Shown: positions 43,126 through 51,295 of the stretch, piece after piece
Layout of the letters: the number at the start of each line of letters is the position of its first letter
Position numbering within the stretch: position 1 is the first letter of the stretch
From: Arthrobacter jinronghuae
GTDB taxonomy: Bacteria; Actinomycetota; Actinomycetes; Actinomycetales; Micrococcaceae
Direction: 5' to 3'
Length of the DNA stretch: 64,000 bases
Assembly: GCF_025244825.1 (NCBI RefSeq)
Contig: NZ_CP104263.1
Span: forward strand, 2,914,001 to 2,978,000
Program-made: the position numbers and the translations under genes
The notes under the pieces: model-generated
What the model was told of the DNA's origin: nothing
The model's input: the letters and a program-made list of their open reading frames with translations, nothing else
Database searches by the model: none

Positions 43126-43152
43126 TCAGGCACCCTCAACCCAGGACGGCAT

Positions 43153-44834
43153 ATGGCCATTCGTTCCGGTAGCGATCCCCTTCCACCCAACCGCTTTGTC
43201 CGTTACCGCTGGTGGGTCCTGCTGGCCATCAGTCTCGGCGTGGCCATGATCATCATGGACGCCACTATCGTTTCCGTATCCATCCCCTCGATCGTTGCGG
43301 ACCTGGGCATCTCCAGCACCGAGATCCAATGGGTCCAGGAAATCTATACCCTGCTCTTCGCGGCCCTGCTTCTTACGTGGGGCCGGCTCGCGGACCGGTT
43401 GGGCCGACGGCGGGTGATGCTGACCGGCGTCGTAATCTTCGTGGCCGCCAGCCTGCTTTGCGCGGCCGCGTCCTCCGGAGGCGTCCTCATCCTCGGGCGG
43501 GCCGTTCAGGGCTTCGGCGGGTCGATGATCCTGCCCACCACCCTGGCCCTGCTCAACGCGAACTTCCAGGGACGCGAACGCGGTATCGCCTTCGCTGTGT
43601 GGGTTCGACGAGCGGCGGGATGGCCGCCGTCGGCCCGTTGCTGGGCGGGTGGTTGACGGAGCATGCCAGCTGGCGATGGGCCTTCGGGATCAATGTCCCC
43701 GTTGGCGTGGTGATTGTCGCCGGCCTGCTGCTGTTCGTGGCCGAGTCACGGGAGGAAATCACGTCTGCTGCGCAGCGGCTGGACCTGGGCGGGGCACTCC
43801 TATCCATCGTGGGCTTTGGTGCCCTGGTTTTCGGGCTGATCGAAGGCCGCAGCTTCGGCTGGTGGGCCCCCGCAGAGGGTGCCCTGTTCCAGGTGGGGCC
43901 CCTCTCCCCCGTTCCCCTGTCCTTCCTTCTCGCCGCCGTGGCACTGTTCTGCTTCGTACTGCTGGAACGGTCGCGGACTGCCGCAGGCAAGGGCGTCATC
44001 CTGGACCTTTCGCTGTTTCGGATTCCGTCCTTCGCCAACGGCAACGTCACGGCGCTGATCGTCAGTTTCGGCGAATTCGGCCTGATCCTTTCCCTGCCCC
44101 TCTGGTTCCAGAATGTGCTCGGCTACAGCGCTTTCGAGGCCGGCCTCGCCCTGCTTCCGCTGGCGCTGGGCTCCTTCCTTGCCAGCGGCGCGGTAACGGC
44201 CCTGGCCAAGGTTTTCCGTCCGGTTGTGGTGGTGCGGATAGGCCTGGGCCTGGAAATCCTTTCCATTGCCTCGCTGGCACTGTTGATCAGGCCGGACAGC
44301 AACGCGTGGCTGACGTCGCCGATCCTGCTCGTTTACGGAATGGGTGTGGGACTGGCCACGGCGCAGTTGACTTCGGTGATCCTCGCCGACGTTCCGGTAG
44401 CCAAGAGCGGACAGGGGTCAGCTACCCAGAGCACCGCACGACAGACCGGTTCAGCGCTCGGCATCGCCGTTCTGGGTACCGCATTCTTCACGACGCTGCG
44501 CACCGGGACCGAAGACCGAGTGGCGGAAACGGCGGCAAACGCTCCGCAGCTGGGCAGCCTGGTGGATTCCGTCAATGCAACCTCGGGAGGGAGCATCCAG
44601 CAGTTGGCGGCCGATCCGCAGACTGCCTTCATTGCCGACGCGGCCAGGGAGGCAATGACCGACGGCGCGTCACTGGCAAGCTGGATAGCGGCGGCGGCCC
44701 TGCTGGTCGGTTTGCTCAGCAGCCTGCGGATTCGGCCGGCCGCGGGTCCCGGGGACGGCAAGGCGCCTTCCGGCAGCACGAAACGATCCGGGTCCGGTCC
44801 GTCGTCGCCGACGTCGTCGACGCAGGAGAGATAA
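43153..44834 (+). pseudogene. DHA2-type MFS drug transporter with a one-base frameshift
   Basis: The first frame runs from the ATG at 43153 ([21 protein letters not shown]) through four membrane segments with the MFS motif WGRLADRLGRRRVML, to GIAFAVW near 43602. There it leaves frame and stops at 43656. The remaining protein (GSTSGGMAAVGPLLGGWLTE onward, to 44834) continues in the +2 frame with about ten further membrane segments. Adding one G to the GGG at 43601-43603 restores FAVWGSTSGG, a well conserved QacA/EmrB-type motif. Either a real inactivating deletion or a homopolymer sequencing error; the intact product would be a 14-helix drug exporter. Confidence 0.85.
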
Positions 44835-44847
44835 CTCCGGAAGCTGC

Positions 44848-46239
44848 CTAGGCCAGGTCGCGTTCGATCCGTTCCAAGGCCGCGACGACGGCGGCCCTGC
44901 GGGGCGAGCGCGGCGGAAGCACGCGCAGGGCAAGCTGCCAGGCCTCGGCGTCGTGCTCTGCCTCCGGCAGGTGCAGGTACTGGAGCAGGGTGTCGGCACC
45001 GGCGTCGGACAGCATCGCCTGGCGCAGAACGGCGGAGACCTCGGTCCGCAGCCGGATGAGGGCGGGGGCTTCCGAGCGCGGCAGCACCGGTCCGCCGTAC
45101 CTCCGCAGGGCCAGCCGGTAGGCGCCGTGTTCCAGGAAGCGCAGGACCTGTGCGGCGTCCACTTCCAGCGGGCGGGCCAGCCGGTATGGGCGGGAGCGCG
45201 GGACCAGCGGCTCGGTTCCAGCTGCCACTGCTTCCATGAGATTGCGCAGCCGCAGCATCTCGGCCCGCACGGTACCTGCCTGGCCGCCGTCGGGGTAGGC
45301 AAGTGAAGCCAGCTCCTCCGCCGTCAGCCCGCCCGGATGCAGCGCCAGCACCGCCAGCAGTTCGCCGTGGCGGGAACTGAGTTCCACCGACCTGCCGCCG
45401 ATCCGGAGGACGGCCCGGTCCCGGCCAAGCAGCTCCAGGCTTTCCGTGAAGTCGCTGGCGGGCGGTGAGGCCGGCCGGCGGGTGCGACGGCGCAGCGGAG
45501 CTCCGGAGGCAGCGAATGATCCGTTACGGGTATCCCGTCGGGCCTGCAGGCGCTGGACCTGCAGCCGGGCCTCGGCGGCAGCGACAGCTGCCCGGACCAG
45601 GGCGAGCGTATGCGGAGCGACGGCTTCGGGGCCTCCGGTGACGTCCACAACGCCCAGCACGGAACCGGTATCCGGGTCATGGACCGGTACGGCGGTGCAG
45701 CTCCAGGAGTGAACAAGCCGGCTGAAATGCTCCGGTCCGGCAATCTGCACGTCTGACCCTGTGGCGAGGGCAGTTCCGGGGGCACTGGTGCCGACCGTTC
45801 GTTCTGACCAATCCGCGCCGGGAAGAAACAGCATGCCTTCCGCACGGCGGCGCAGGACGGCATCTCCGTCGACCCAGAGCAAGCGGCCCAGTTCATCTCC
45901 TACGGCCACCAATAACCCGGAGTCCTCTCCGGGCTCCACGAGCAGGCGGCGGATTACCGGCATCACGGCAGCGAGCGGGTGCGCGGCACGATAACGGTCC
46001 AGGGCGGCGTCGTCGAACACCAGCTCCGGACGCGAAACATCCGGGTCCGAGTGGTGCTGCAGGGAACGCTGCCAGGACTCCCGGATGGAAGGCCTAAGCC
46101 GTTCCAGCCACCCGCTGCCGGCACCGAGCGCCTCGTGGGCCCTGACGGCGTTGTGAAGCAGCGCCTCCGCCGGGACCCGCGGCAGGACACCGGACTGCCC
46201 GTTCTGGGCCAAACCTTCATTTCGCGCCGCAATGCGCAC
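44848..46239 (-). CDS. GAF-domain transcriptional regulator with SARP-like C-terminus
   Basis: 463 residues from a GTG. The N-terminal region resembles that of AcoR-type regulators (RPSIRESWQRSLQHH, about 49-63). A GAF-like sensor domain covers about 90-225 (GLLVAVGDELGRLLWVDGD, SCTAVPVHDPDTGSVLGVVDVTG). There is no AAA+ ATPase. Instead a winged helix (about 268-355, LELLGRDRAVLRIGGRSVELSSRHGELL type) and an alpha-helical BTAD-like region (about 355-463) follow, so it should not need sigma-54. It is next to the MFS pseudogene and near the alcohol/aldehyde operon, which it probably controls. Confidence 0.8.
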   Translation of the reverse strand: MRIAARNEGLAQNGQSGVLPRVPAEALLHNAVRAHEALGAGSGWLERLRPSIRESWQRSLQHHSDPDVSRPELVFDDAALDRYRAAHPLAAVMPVIRRLLVEPGEDSGLLVAVGDELGRLLWVDGDAVLRRRAEGMLFLPGADWSERTVGTSAPGTALATGSDVQIAGPEHFSRLVHSWSCTAVPVHDPDTGSVLGVVDVTGGPEAVAPHTLALVRAAVAAAEARLQVQRLQARRDTRNGSFAASGAPLRRRTRRPASPPASDFTESLELLGRDRAVLRIGGRSVELSSRHGELLAVLALHPGGLTAEELASLAYPDGGQAGTVRAEMLRLRNLMEAVAAGTEPLVPRSRPYRLARPLEVDAAQVLRFLEHGAYRLALRRYGGPVLPRSEAPALIRLRTEVSAVLRQAMLSDAGADTLLQYLHLPEAEHDAEAWQLALRVLPPRSPRRAAVVAALERIERDLA

Positions 46240-46264
46240 GGCCCCCGCCTATCCACGCTGATAT

Positions 46265-46297
46265 GCGGACAACGTCTTCGAATTGGACGTTGTCCGC
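46265..46297. promoter_or_regulatory. 12-bp inverted repeat upstream of the GAF regulator
   Basis: GCGGACAACGTC (46265-46276) and GACGTTGTCCGC (46286-46297) with a 9-base spacer, 26-58 bases before the regulator start. It also could fold as a hairpin behind fprA, but there is no T run; the shared half-site at 43116 favours an operator. Confidence 0.55.
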
Positions 46298-46376
46298 TTA
46301 GGGAACACACCTTGCTGGATATGCTCCCATGCGCGGACCGGCGGAGGCCAGAGGAACTGCGGGTTGCTGCTTACGG

Positions 46377-47798
46377 CTACTCGCCGCGGGAGATGCGGGT
46401 CATTTCCTCGCGGTCGACCACCTTGACACGTTCACGGACGAGTTCGCCGGTCAGCGGGTCGGGGTGGATGTAGGAGGCGCCCAGGCTGCGCTCATAGGCA
46501 TCCAGCTTCAGCCAGCCCTCCCAGGTGGTGTACTTGACGCCGCGTTCTTCAAGCAGCTCAATGATCGACGACGGGTCCGGGTGCGTGGCGGCCGGCAGGT
46601 TCAGCCGGTCCTCCAGCAGGAAGCCGATGGTCTCCAGCGCGTCGCCCTTGGTGTGGCCGATCAGGCCGACCGGGCCGCGCTTGATCCAACCGGTGGTGTA
46701 GATACCCGGCACCGGAGCGCCGTCTTCGTTGATGACGCGGCCGCCCTCGTTGGGGATCACGCCGCGCTGCTCGTCGTAGCCCACCTCGGGCAGCTCGGAG
46801 CCGAAGTATCCGATGGCCCGGTAAACAGCCTGGACCGGGTAATCGACAATCTCACCGGTGCCGCGGACGTTTCCGGTGCCGTCCAGTTCGGTTCGCTCGA
46901 ACTTCATGCCGGCGACCTTGCCCGGATCCGCGGGGTCCTCATAGATCTCCACGGGGCTGTGCAGGAAGTGCAGGTGCAGGCGGCGGGAAGCTCCGGTGTC
47001 CTGTTCCTCCACCAGCCAGTTGGTGAGGGTGTTGACCATGGTCTTGGTCTGGTTGTTGGTGCGGATCTGCTCGTCGGAGCCTTCGTCGAATTCGAAGTCC
47101 TCGGGGTACAGGACAATGTCGACGTCGCGGGAATGGGAGAGTTCACGCAGTTCCAGCGGCGTGAACTTCACTTGTGCCGGTCCGCGGCGGCCAAAGATGT
47201 GCACATCGGTGACCGGGGACTTCTTCAGGCCCTCGTAGACGTTGGTCGGAATCTCCGTGGTGAGCAGGTCATCTGCGTGCTTGGAGAGGATGCGGGCGAC
47301 GTCGAGGGCAACGTTGCCGTTGCCGATCACCGCAACTTCCTTTGCGTCCAGCGGCCATTCGCGCGGAACGTCAGGATGCCCGTCATACCAGGACACGAAT
47401 TCCGCACCGCCGAAGGAGCCTTCCAGATCGACGCCGGGCACGTTCAGCGGGGCGTCCTTGATGGCGCCCGTGGCAAAGATGATGGCGTCATAGAAGTGGC
47501 GGAAGTCTGCCAGCGTCAGGTCGCGGCCGTAATTGACGTTGCCGAGGAAGCGGATGTCACCGCGGTCCAGCACCTTGTGCAGGGCGTTGACGATTCCCTT
47601 GATCCGGGGGTGGTCAGGGGCCACGCCGTAACGGATGAGCCCGTAGGGCGCGGGGTACTGGTCGAAGAGGTCAATGCTGACCTCGAAGTCCCGATCGGCT
47701 TTGGTAAGGATGTCGGCGGCGTAAACACCGGCGGGGCCTGCGCCGATAATGGCGACCCTCAAAGGACGCTGGGCGCTGTCCGCGGCAGGGTTAGTCAC
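46377..47798 (-). CDS. fprA: FAD-dependent ferredoxin/adrenodoxin-type NADP reductase FprA
   Basis: 473 residues from a GTG behind AAGGAC. FAD-binding RVAIIGAGPAGVYAADIL, PAPYGLIRYGVAPDH, the NADP-binding VAVIGNGNVALDVARIL, GRRGPAQVKFTP, and the C-terminal TGWIKRGPVGLIGHTKGDA all match mycobacterial FprA/adrenodoxin reductase. It shuttles electrons between NADPH and ferredoxins for P450 or other redox enzymes. Monocistronic here. Confidence 0.95.
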   Translation of the reverse strand: MTNPAADSAQRPLRVAIIGAGPAGVYAADILTKADRDFEVSIDLFDQYPAPYGLIRYGVAPDHPRIKGIVNALHKVLDRGDIRFLGNVNYGRDLTLADFRHFYDAIIFATGAIKDAPLNVPGVDLEGSFGGAEFVSWYDGHPDVPREWPLDAKEVAVIGNGNVALDVARILSKHADDLLTTEIPTNVYEGLKKSPVTDVHIFGRRGPAQVKFTPLELRELSHSRDVDIVLYPEDFEFDEGSDEQIRTNNQTKTMVNTLTNWLVEEQDTGASRRLHLHFLHSPVEIYEDPADPGKVAGMKFERTELDGTGNVRGTGEIVDYPVQAVYRAIGYFGSELPEVGYDEQRGVIPNEGGRVINEDGAPVPGIYTTGWIKRGPVGLIGHTKGDALETIGFLLEDRLNLPAATHPDPSSIIELLEERGVKYTTWEGWLKLDAYERSLGASYIHPDPLTGELVRERVKVVDREEMTRISRGE

Positions 47799-47934
47799 TG
47801 ATAGTCCTTCTTCTCTTCAGAGCTTCTGGGTGCGCAATTAACACACAGTTATTTATTCTAAATGCCGGGTTCGCCACCGTCTAAACGGCTCGGAAAACCG
47901 CGTTCGTGACACCCTGGGGAATACGGACCGGCCC

Positions 47935-49041
47935 ATGGGTGTTGAGCACTGCGTGCCTTTCTCAAAGCCTGTCCCCGCCCTGCACGCCGTCCGTACTGCT
48001 ACGCCCGGCGAGGGCGTCGGCTCGTCCCCCGGTTCGTCTACCGGTGCGTCTACCGGTACGCCGGGGGCGCCGGGGGCGGCAGAGGTGTCCGCTGCGCCGT
48101 CGTCGTCCGGGCCTGCGTCGTCCGGGCCTGCGGGACGCGAGAACCTTCCCGGCATCCTCTTCGGAATTGGTGCGTACGGGCTCTGGGGCCTGCTTCCGCT
48201 CTACTTCATGGTCCTCAAACCGGCCGGTGCGGTGGAAATCGTTGCCAACCGCGTTGTCTGGTCACTGGTGTTCTGCGCCATCCTGCTCACCGTCATGCGG
48301 GCCTGGAAGCCGATGCTTGCCGCGGGTCGGACCCCCCGCACAGTAGGAACCCTGGCGGGCGCTGCCCTGCTGATCGCTGTGAACTGGCTGACGTACTCCT
48401 GGGCCGTGCTGAACGAACACGCAGTGGAAGCAGCGTTGGGCTACTTCATTAATCCGATCGTGTCGGTCCTGCTCGGTGTGCTGGTGCTCAAGGAGAAACT
48501 GCGTCCGCTCCAATGGGCGGCCATGGCAGTGGGCTTCATTGCCGTTCTGGTCTTGGCGTTCGCGTACGGAAACGTGCCGTGGGTGGCTCTGGCTCTGGCC
48601 TTCAGCTTCGGGTTCTACGGCTTGGTCAAAAAGGGCATCGGCTCCCGTGTTGACGCAGTTTCCAGCCTGACGATTGAAACGGCCGTCCTCACGCCTATTG
48701 CAATCGGTGTGATGATCTGGCTTTCCATGACCGGTGCGGCCACGCTGACTACAAACGGTGCGGGGCATCTCTGGCTCCTGGTCGCCTCCGGCATCATCAC
48801 TGCTGTGCCGCTGATCTTCTTCGGAGCGGCTGCACGACGGCTGCCGCTGTCCACGGTGGGGCTGCTGCAATATCTGGCGCCTACCCTGCAGTTCATCCTG
48901 GCCCTGACTGTGTTCAAGGAAGCGATGCCGCCCGAGCGCTGGGCGGGCTTCGGCCTCGTCTGGCTCGCGCTGGTGATGCTGACCGTCGATATGATCGGCG
49001 GCCCCCGCCGCAACCGTCGGCTGCGCGCTGCGGCTGTGTAG
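47935..49041 (+). CDS. rarD: EamA/RarD family transporter
   Basis: 368 residues. The C-terminal 300 residues hold ten membrane segments in two EamA repeats. They begin GILFGIGAYGLWGLLPLYFMVLK, with the RarD motif VEIVANRVVWSL and LNEHAVEAALGYFINPIVSVLLGV. Residues 1-68 are a Ser/Gly/Pro/Ala low-complexity extension containing a duplicated 15-bp DNA unit. No better start is visible inside it. RarD proteins were named for chloramphenicol sensitivity; substrates are unknown. Confidence 0.85.
   Translation: MGVEHCVPFSKPVPALHAVRTATPGEGVGSSPGSSTGASTGTPGAPGAAEVSAAPSSSGPASSGPAGRENLPGILFGIGAYGLWGLLPLYFMVLKPAGAVEIVANRVVWSLVFCAILLTVMRAWKPMLAAGRTPRTVGTLAGAALLIAVNWLTYSWAVLNEHAVEAALGYFINPIVSVLLGVLVLKEKLRPLQWAAMAVGFIAVLVLAFAYGNVPWVALALAFSFGFYGLVKKGIGSRVDAVSSLTIETAVLTPIAIGVMIWLSMTGAATLTTNGAGHLWLLVASGIITAVPLIFFGAAARRLPLSTVGLLQYLAPTLQFILALTVFKEAMPPERWAGFGLVWLALVMLTVDMIGGPRRNRRLRAAAV
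48101..48130. repeat. Two tandem 15-bp units in the 5' end of rarD
   Basis: CGTCGTCCGGGCCTG occurs twice head to tail (48101-48115, 48116-48130) inside the low-complexity N-terminal extension. In-frame length. Confidence 0.8.
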
Positions 49042-49078
49042 GGGCTAGTTGTGCTGAGACAGAGCTTGGCCAGCGAGT

Positions 49079-49290
49079 AGGGGCGGGCAGCGGGGTTTAC
49101 GGGCGGTCGCGGGGTTTACGGGCGGTCGGCGGGGTTCAGGGCCGGGCGGCGGGGCCGGCGGGGCCGGGGGCGGGGTTCAGGCCCGGCGGGCCGGCGGCGG
49201 GGTTCAGGCCCGGCGGGCCGGCGGCGGGGTTCAGGCCCGGCGGCGGGGTTCAGGGCCGGCGGCGGGGTTCAGGGCCGGGCGCGTGTTCGG
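49079..49290. repeat. GC-only degenerate minisatellite
   Basis: About eight copies of a CGGGGTTCAGG or CGGGGTTTACGGG core separated by GGGCCGGCGG-type spacers. Unit spacing varies (about 18-27 bases), with two near-identical long units around 49172-49225. The composition is almost only G and C on one strand with strong G richness. Between rarD and the DUF222/HNH gene; the remaining 49291-49504 has no gene and stays GC-rich. Confidence 0.8.
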
Positions 49291-49504
49291 GCGCGCAGCC
49301 GGGCCAGACAGGGCCGGGCTGGTTAGGGTCGCTCGTAGGGTGGGCCGGCCCGGGAGAGCTTGCCCAAGGCCGGGCGGGCTTGGCCAGCACCGGTCGGGTC
49401 GACTTGTCCTCCCCTGCTTCGCTCTAGGCCCTGGGTGTTGATAATTGTCCCCAATCCGGAGCCTCACCGGACCACGAGTCGCTTTGCTGCGGCAGCCTTG
49501 TTTC

Positions 49505-51265
49505 ATGGCTTCGGAACCTTTGAGCGAGTTGCAGCAACCGGCGGATTTCTCCGTCGCGACAATCGGCGCGAGCCTGATTCAACGTGCCGAAGCACTCCTT
49601 GGGGAAGTCCATGAACTCCGTGACGACGCGGCTGAGGGGTGGGGGCTTCTAGGCTTTCAAGATGCCGTGGATTTGGCCGCGGCGATTGAAGGTATTTCAC
49701 GCATTACGGACTACCTGAAGCTGATCGCTGCCGCGGCCATCGATCGGCAGAGGACCGCCCAGACACGTGGAGAGGACGGCCTGCGGGAGTTCCGAAGTAC
49801 TGCAGATTTCATGCGGGCCCGCCTTCGGATCTCACGGACAGAAGCGCGCCGCAGGCTGGCACTCGGTTCAGTTGTCCTCCCCGCAACCACGATCACAGGT
49901 GAGACTCGCCCACCCGCGTATCCGCGGTTAGCTGGGGCTTGCGCTGATGCTGCCCTCGCTGCAACTGATGCAGATGTGATCGCACATGCGTTGGAAGAAG
50001 CACTTCCTCGGATGGAACCACAGGCTCTCGACGCCATGGAAAAGCAGCTCACGGATATCGGCTCCCATCAGGACCATGATTTTCTCGTCCGTACGGCGAA
50101 GCACTGGACCGCCCTGCTGGACCAGGACCGGCCACCTACCGAAGAAGAGCTCGTCCGATTCCAAGGGATCTTCCCGGGACGACGCCGAAACGGATTGAAC
50201 CATCTCCACATTTACTGCACCGATGAACAGCACGAGGCACTCACAACCCTGATAAACAGCGCCTCCAACCCGCGGGTGAACGGCCAGGACGGGGCCAACC
50301 GCGGCGCCCCGGAACCAGAAAGCAGGACAGAACCCGGCTGCGCGACCCCACCCGGCGCGGCCCAACCAGACGCTGCCCCATCCGGCGCTGCCCCACCCTG
50401 CGCTGCCCCATCCGGGGCTGCCCCATCCAGCACTGCCCAACAAGACGACATCCAGCCCGAGCCCCACATTCCTGTCGCGGGAGCTTCTACACCTGCAGCA
50501 GCGGGACAGGGTTCACCTGCGCACTCCGAAATTCTTGACCGGCTGCCCAGACCAACCCGCCCGCAACTGCTGTTGGAGGGACTGCTCGCCGCTGTCCGTA
50601 CTGCTCTGGCGTCCGGAGGCCTGCCCGCTTCCGGGGGTATGCGCCCTCAGGTTATGGTCACTATCAGTCATGACGCACTCCTGCTGGGGCTGTCACACCC
50701 AACGGGCGGGTCGGGCGCGAGGAATCGCAGGATCCGCCGGGCTCGACCAGCCGGACAAGATGCCGCCAATGGGCCGGATAACAGGAACACCGAAATGCCG
50801 CATTCTCCGTCGCCTGGCATCGCTGCCTTCTCCGGACCAATCGACACCCGAACTGTCCGGCGGATAGCCTGCGACGCGGACCTGATTCCGGTAGTCCTGG
50901 GATCCAAGGGACAGGTACTGGACCTGGGCCGGGCCGCCCGGCTTTTCCCTCCCCACCTGCGTAAGGCCCTCCACGCCCGCGACCGGGGCTGCGCTTTCCC
51001 CGGATGTACAGTTCCGGGACCTTGGACCGAAGCGCACCACGTCACTTTCTGGGAACGGGGTGGAGACACCAGCATCGGGAACGGCGTGTTGCTGTGCTCC
51101 TTCCACCACCACTTGATCCATCAGGGCAACTGGCAGGTATCGATGCGCGCAGGCATCCCATGGTTCCTGCCGCCTGCTTACATAGATCCCGAGCGCAGAC
51201 CGCTGCGGAACACCTACTTCCACCCTGGGTTCCTGGCCTCCGGCGGGATCCCAAACGGAACCTGA
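49505..51265 (+). CDS. DUF222/HNH endonuclease-domain protein (13E12 type)
   Basis: 586 residues from the ATG at 49505. An N-terminal helical DUF222 domain (about 30-260, with ITDYLKLIAAAAIDRQR and RLRISRTEARRRLALG) is joined by a Pro/Ala-rich linker (about 265-345) to a second helical region. A C-terminal HNH nuclease follows: RDRGCAFPGCTVPGPWTEAHHVTFWERGG with the ending LLCSFHHHLIHQGNW. The family (REP13E12-like) is often multicopy in actinobacterial genomes and may behave like a selfish or repeat-associated nuclease. The linker is encoded by tandem 15-bp repeats. Biological role unknown. Confidence 0.88.
   Translation: MASEPLSELQQPADFSVATIGASLIQRAEALLGEVHELRDDAAEGWGLLGFQDAVDLAAAIEGISRITDYLKLIAAAAIDRQRTAQTRGEDGLREFRSTADFMRARLRISRTEARRRLALGSVVLPATTITGETRPPAYPRLAGACADAALAATDADVIAHALEEALPRMEPQALDAMEKQLTDIGSHQDHDFLVRTAKHWTALLDQDRPPTEEELVRFQGIFPGRRRNGLNHLHIYCTDEQHEALTTLINSASNPRVNGQDGANRGAPEPESRTEPGCATPPGAAQPDAAPSGAAPPCAAPSGAAPSSTAQQDDIQPEPHIPVAGASTPAAAGQGSPAHSEILDRLPRPTRPQLLLEGLLAAVRTALASGGLPASGGMRPQVMVTISHDALLLGLSHPTGGSGARNRRIRRARPAGQDAANGPDNRNTEMPHSPSPGIAAFSGPIDTRTVRRIACDADLIPVVLGSKGQVLDLGRAARLFPPHLRKALHARDRGCAFPGCTVPGPWTEAHHVTFWERGGDTSIGNGVLLCSFHHHLIHQGNWQVSMRAGIPWFLPPAYIDPERRPLRNTYFHPGFLASGGIPNGT
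50356..50445. repeat. Tandem 15-bp repeats in the DUF222/HNH linker
   Basis: CGCTGCCCCATCCGG-like units at 50371, 50386, 50401 and 50416, with weaker flanking copies. They encode alternating GAAPSG/CAAPSG peptides in the interdomain linker. In-frame expansion or loss is expected. Confidence 0.8.
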
Positions 51266-51295
51266 CGCGTCCCGCGATGTCCTTCCGTGACGGTG

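Noticed and set aside
43649..44851. Alternate plus-strand 400-codon frame in the MFS gene
   Set aside because: It lacks hydrophobic helices; the frame ending at 44834 is the true continuation after the frameshift.
46265..46297. Terminator of fprA
   Set aside because: It has no T run, lies over 75 bases past the fprA stop, and shares its half-site with the operon promoter region, which favours an operator.
49079..49290. CRISPR array
   Set aside because: Units are 11-27 bases, contiguous and degenerate with no unique spacers, and no cas genes are present; a minisatellite instead.
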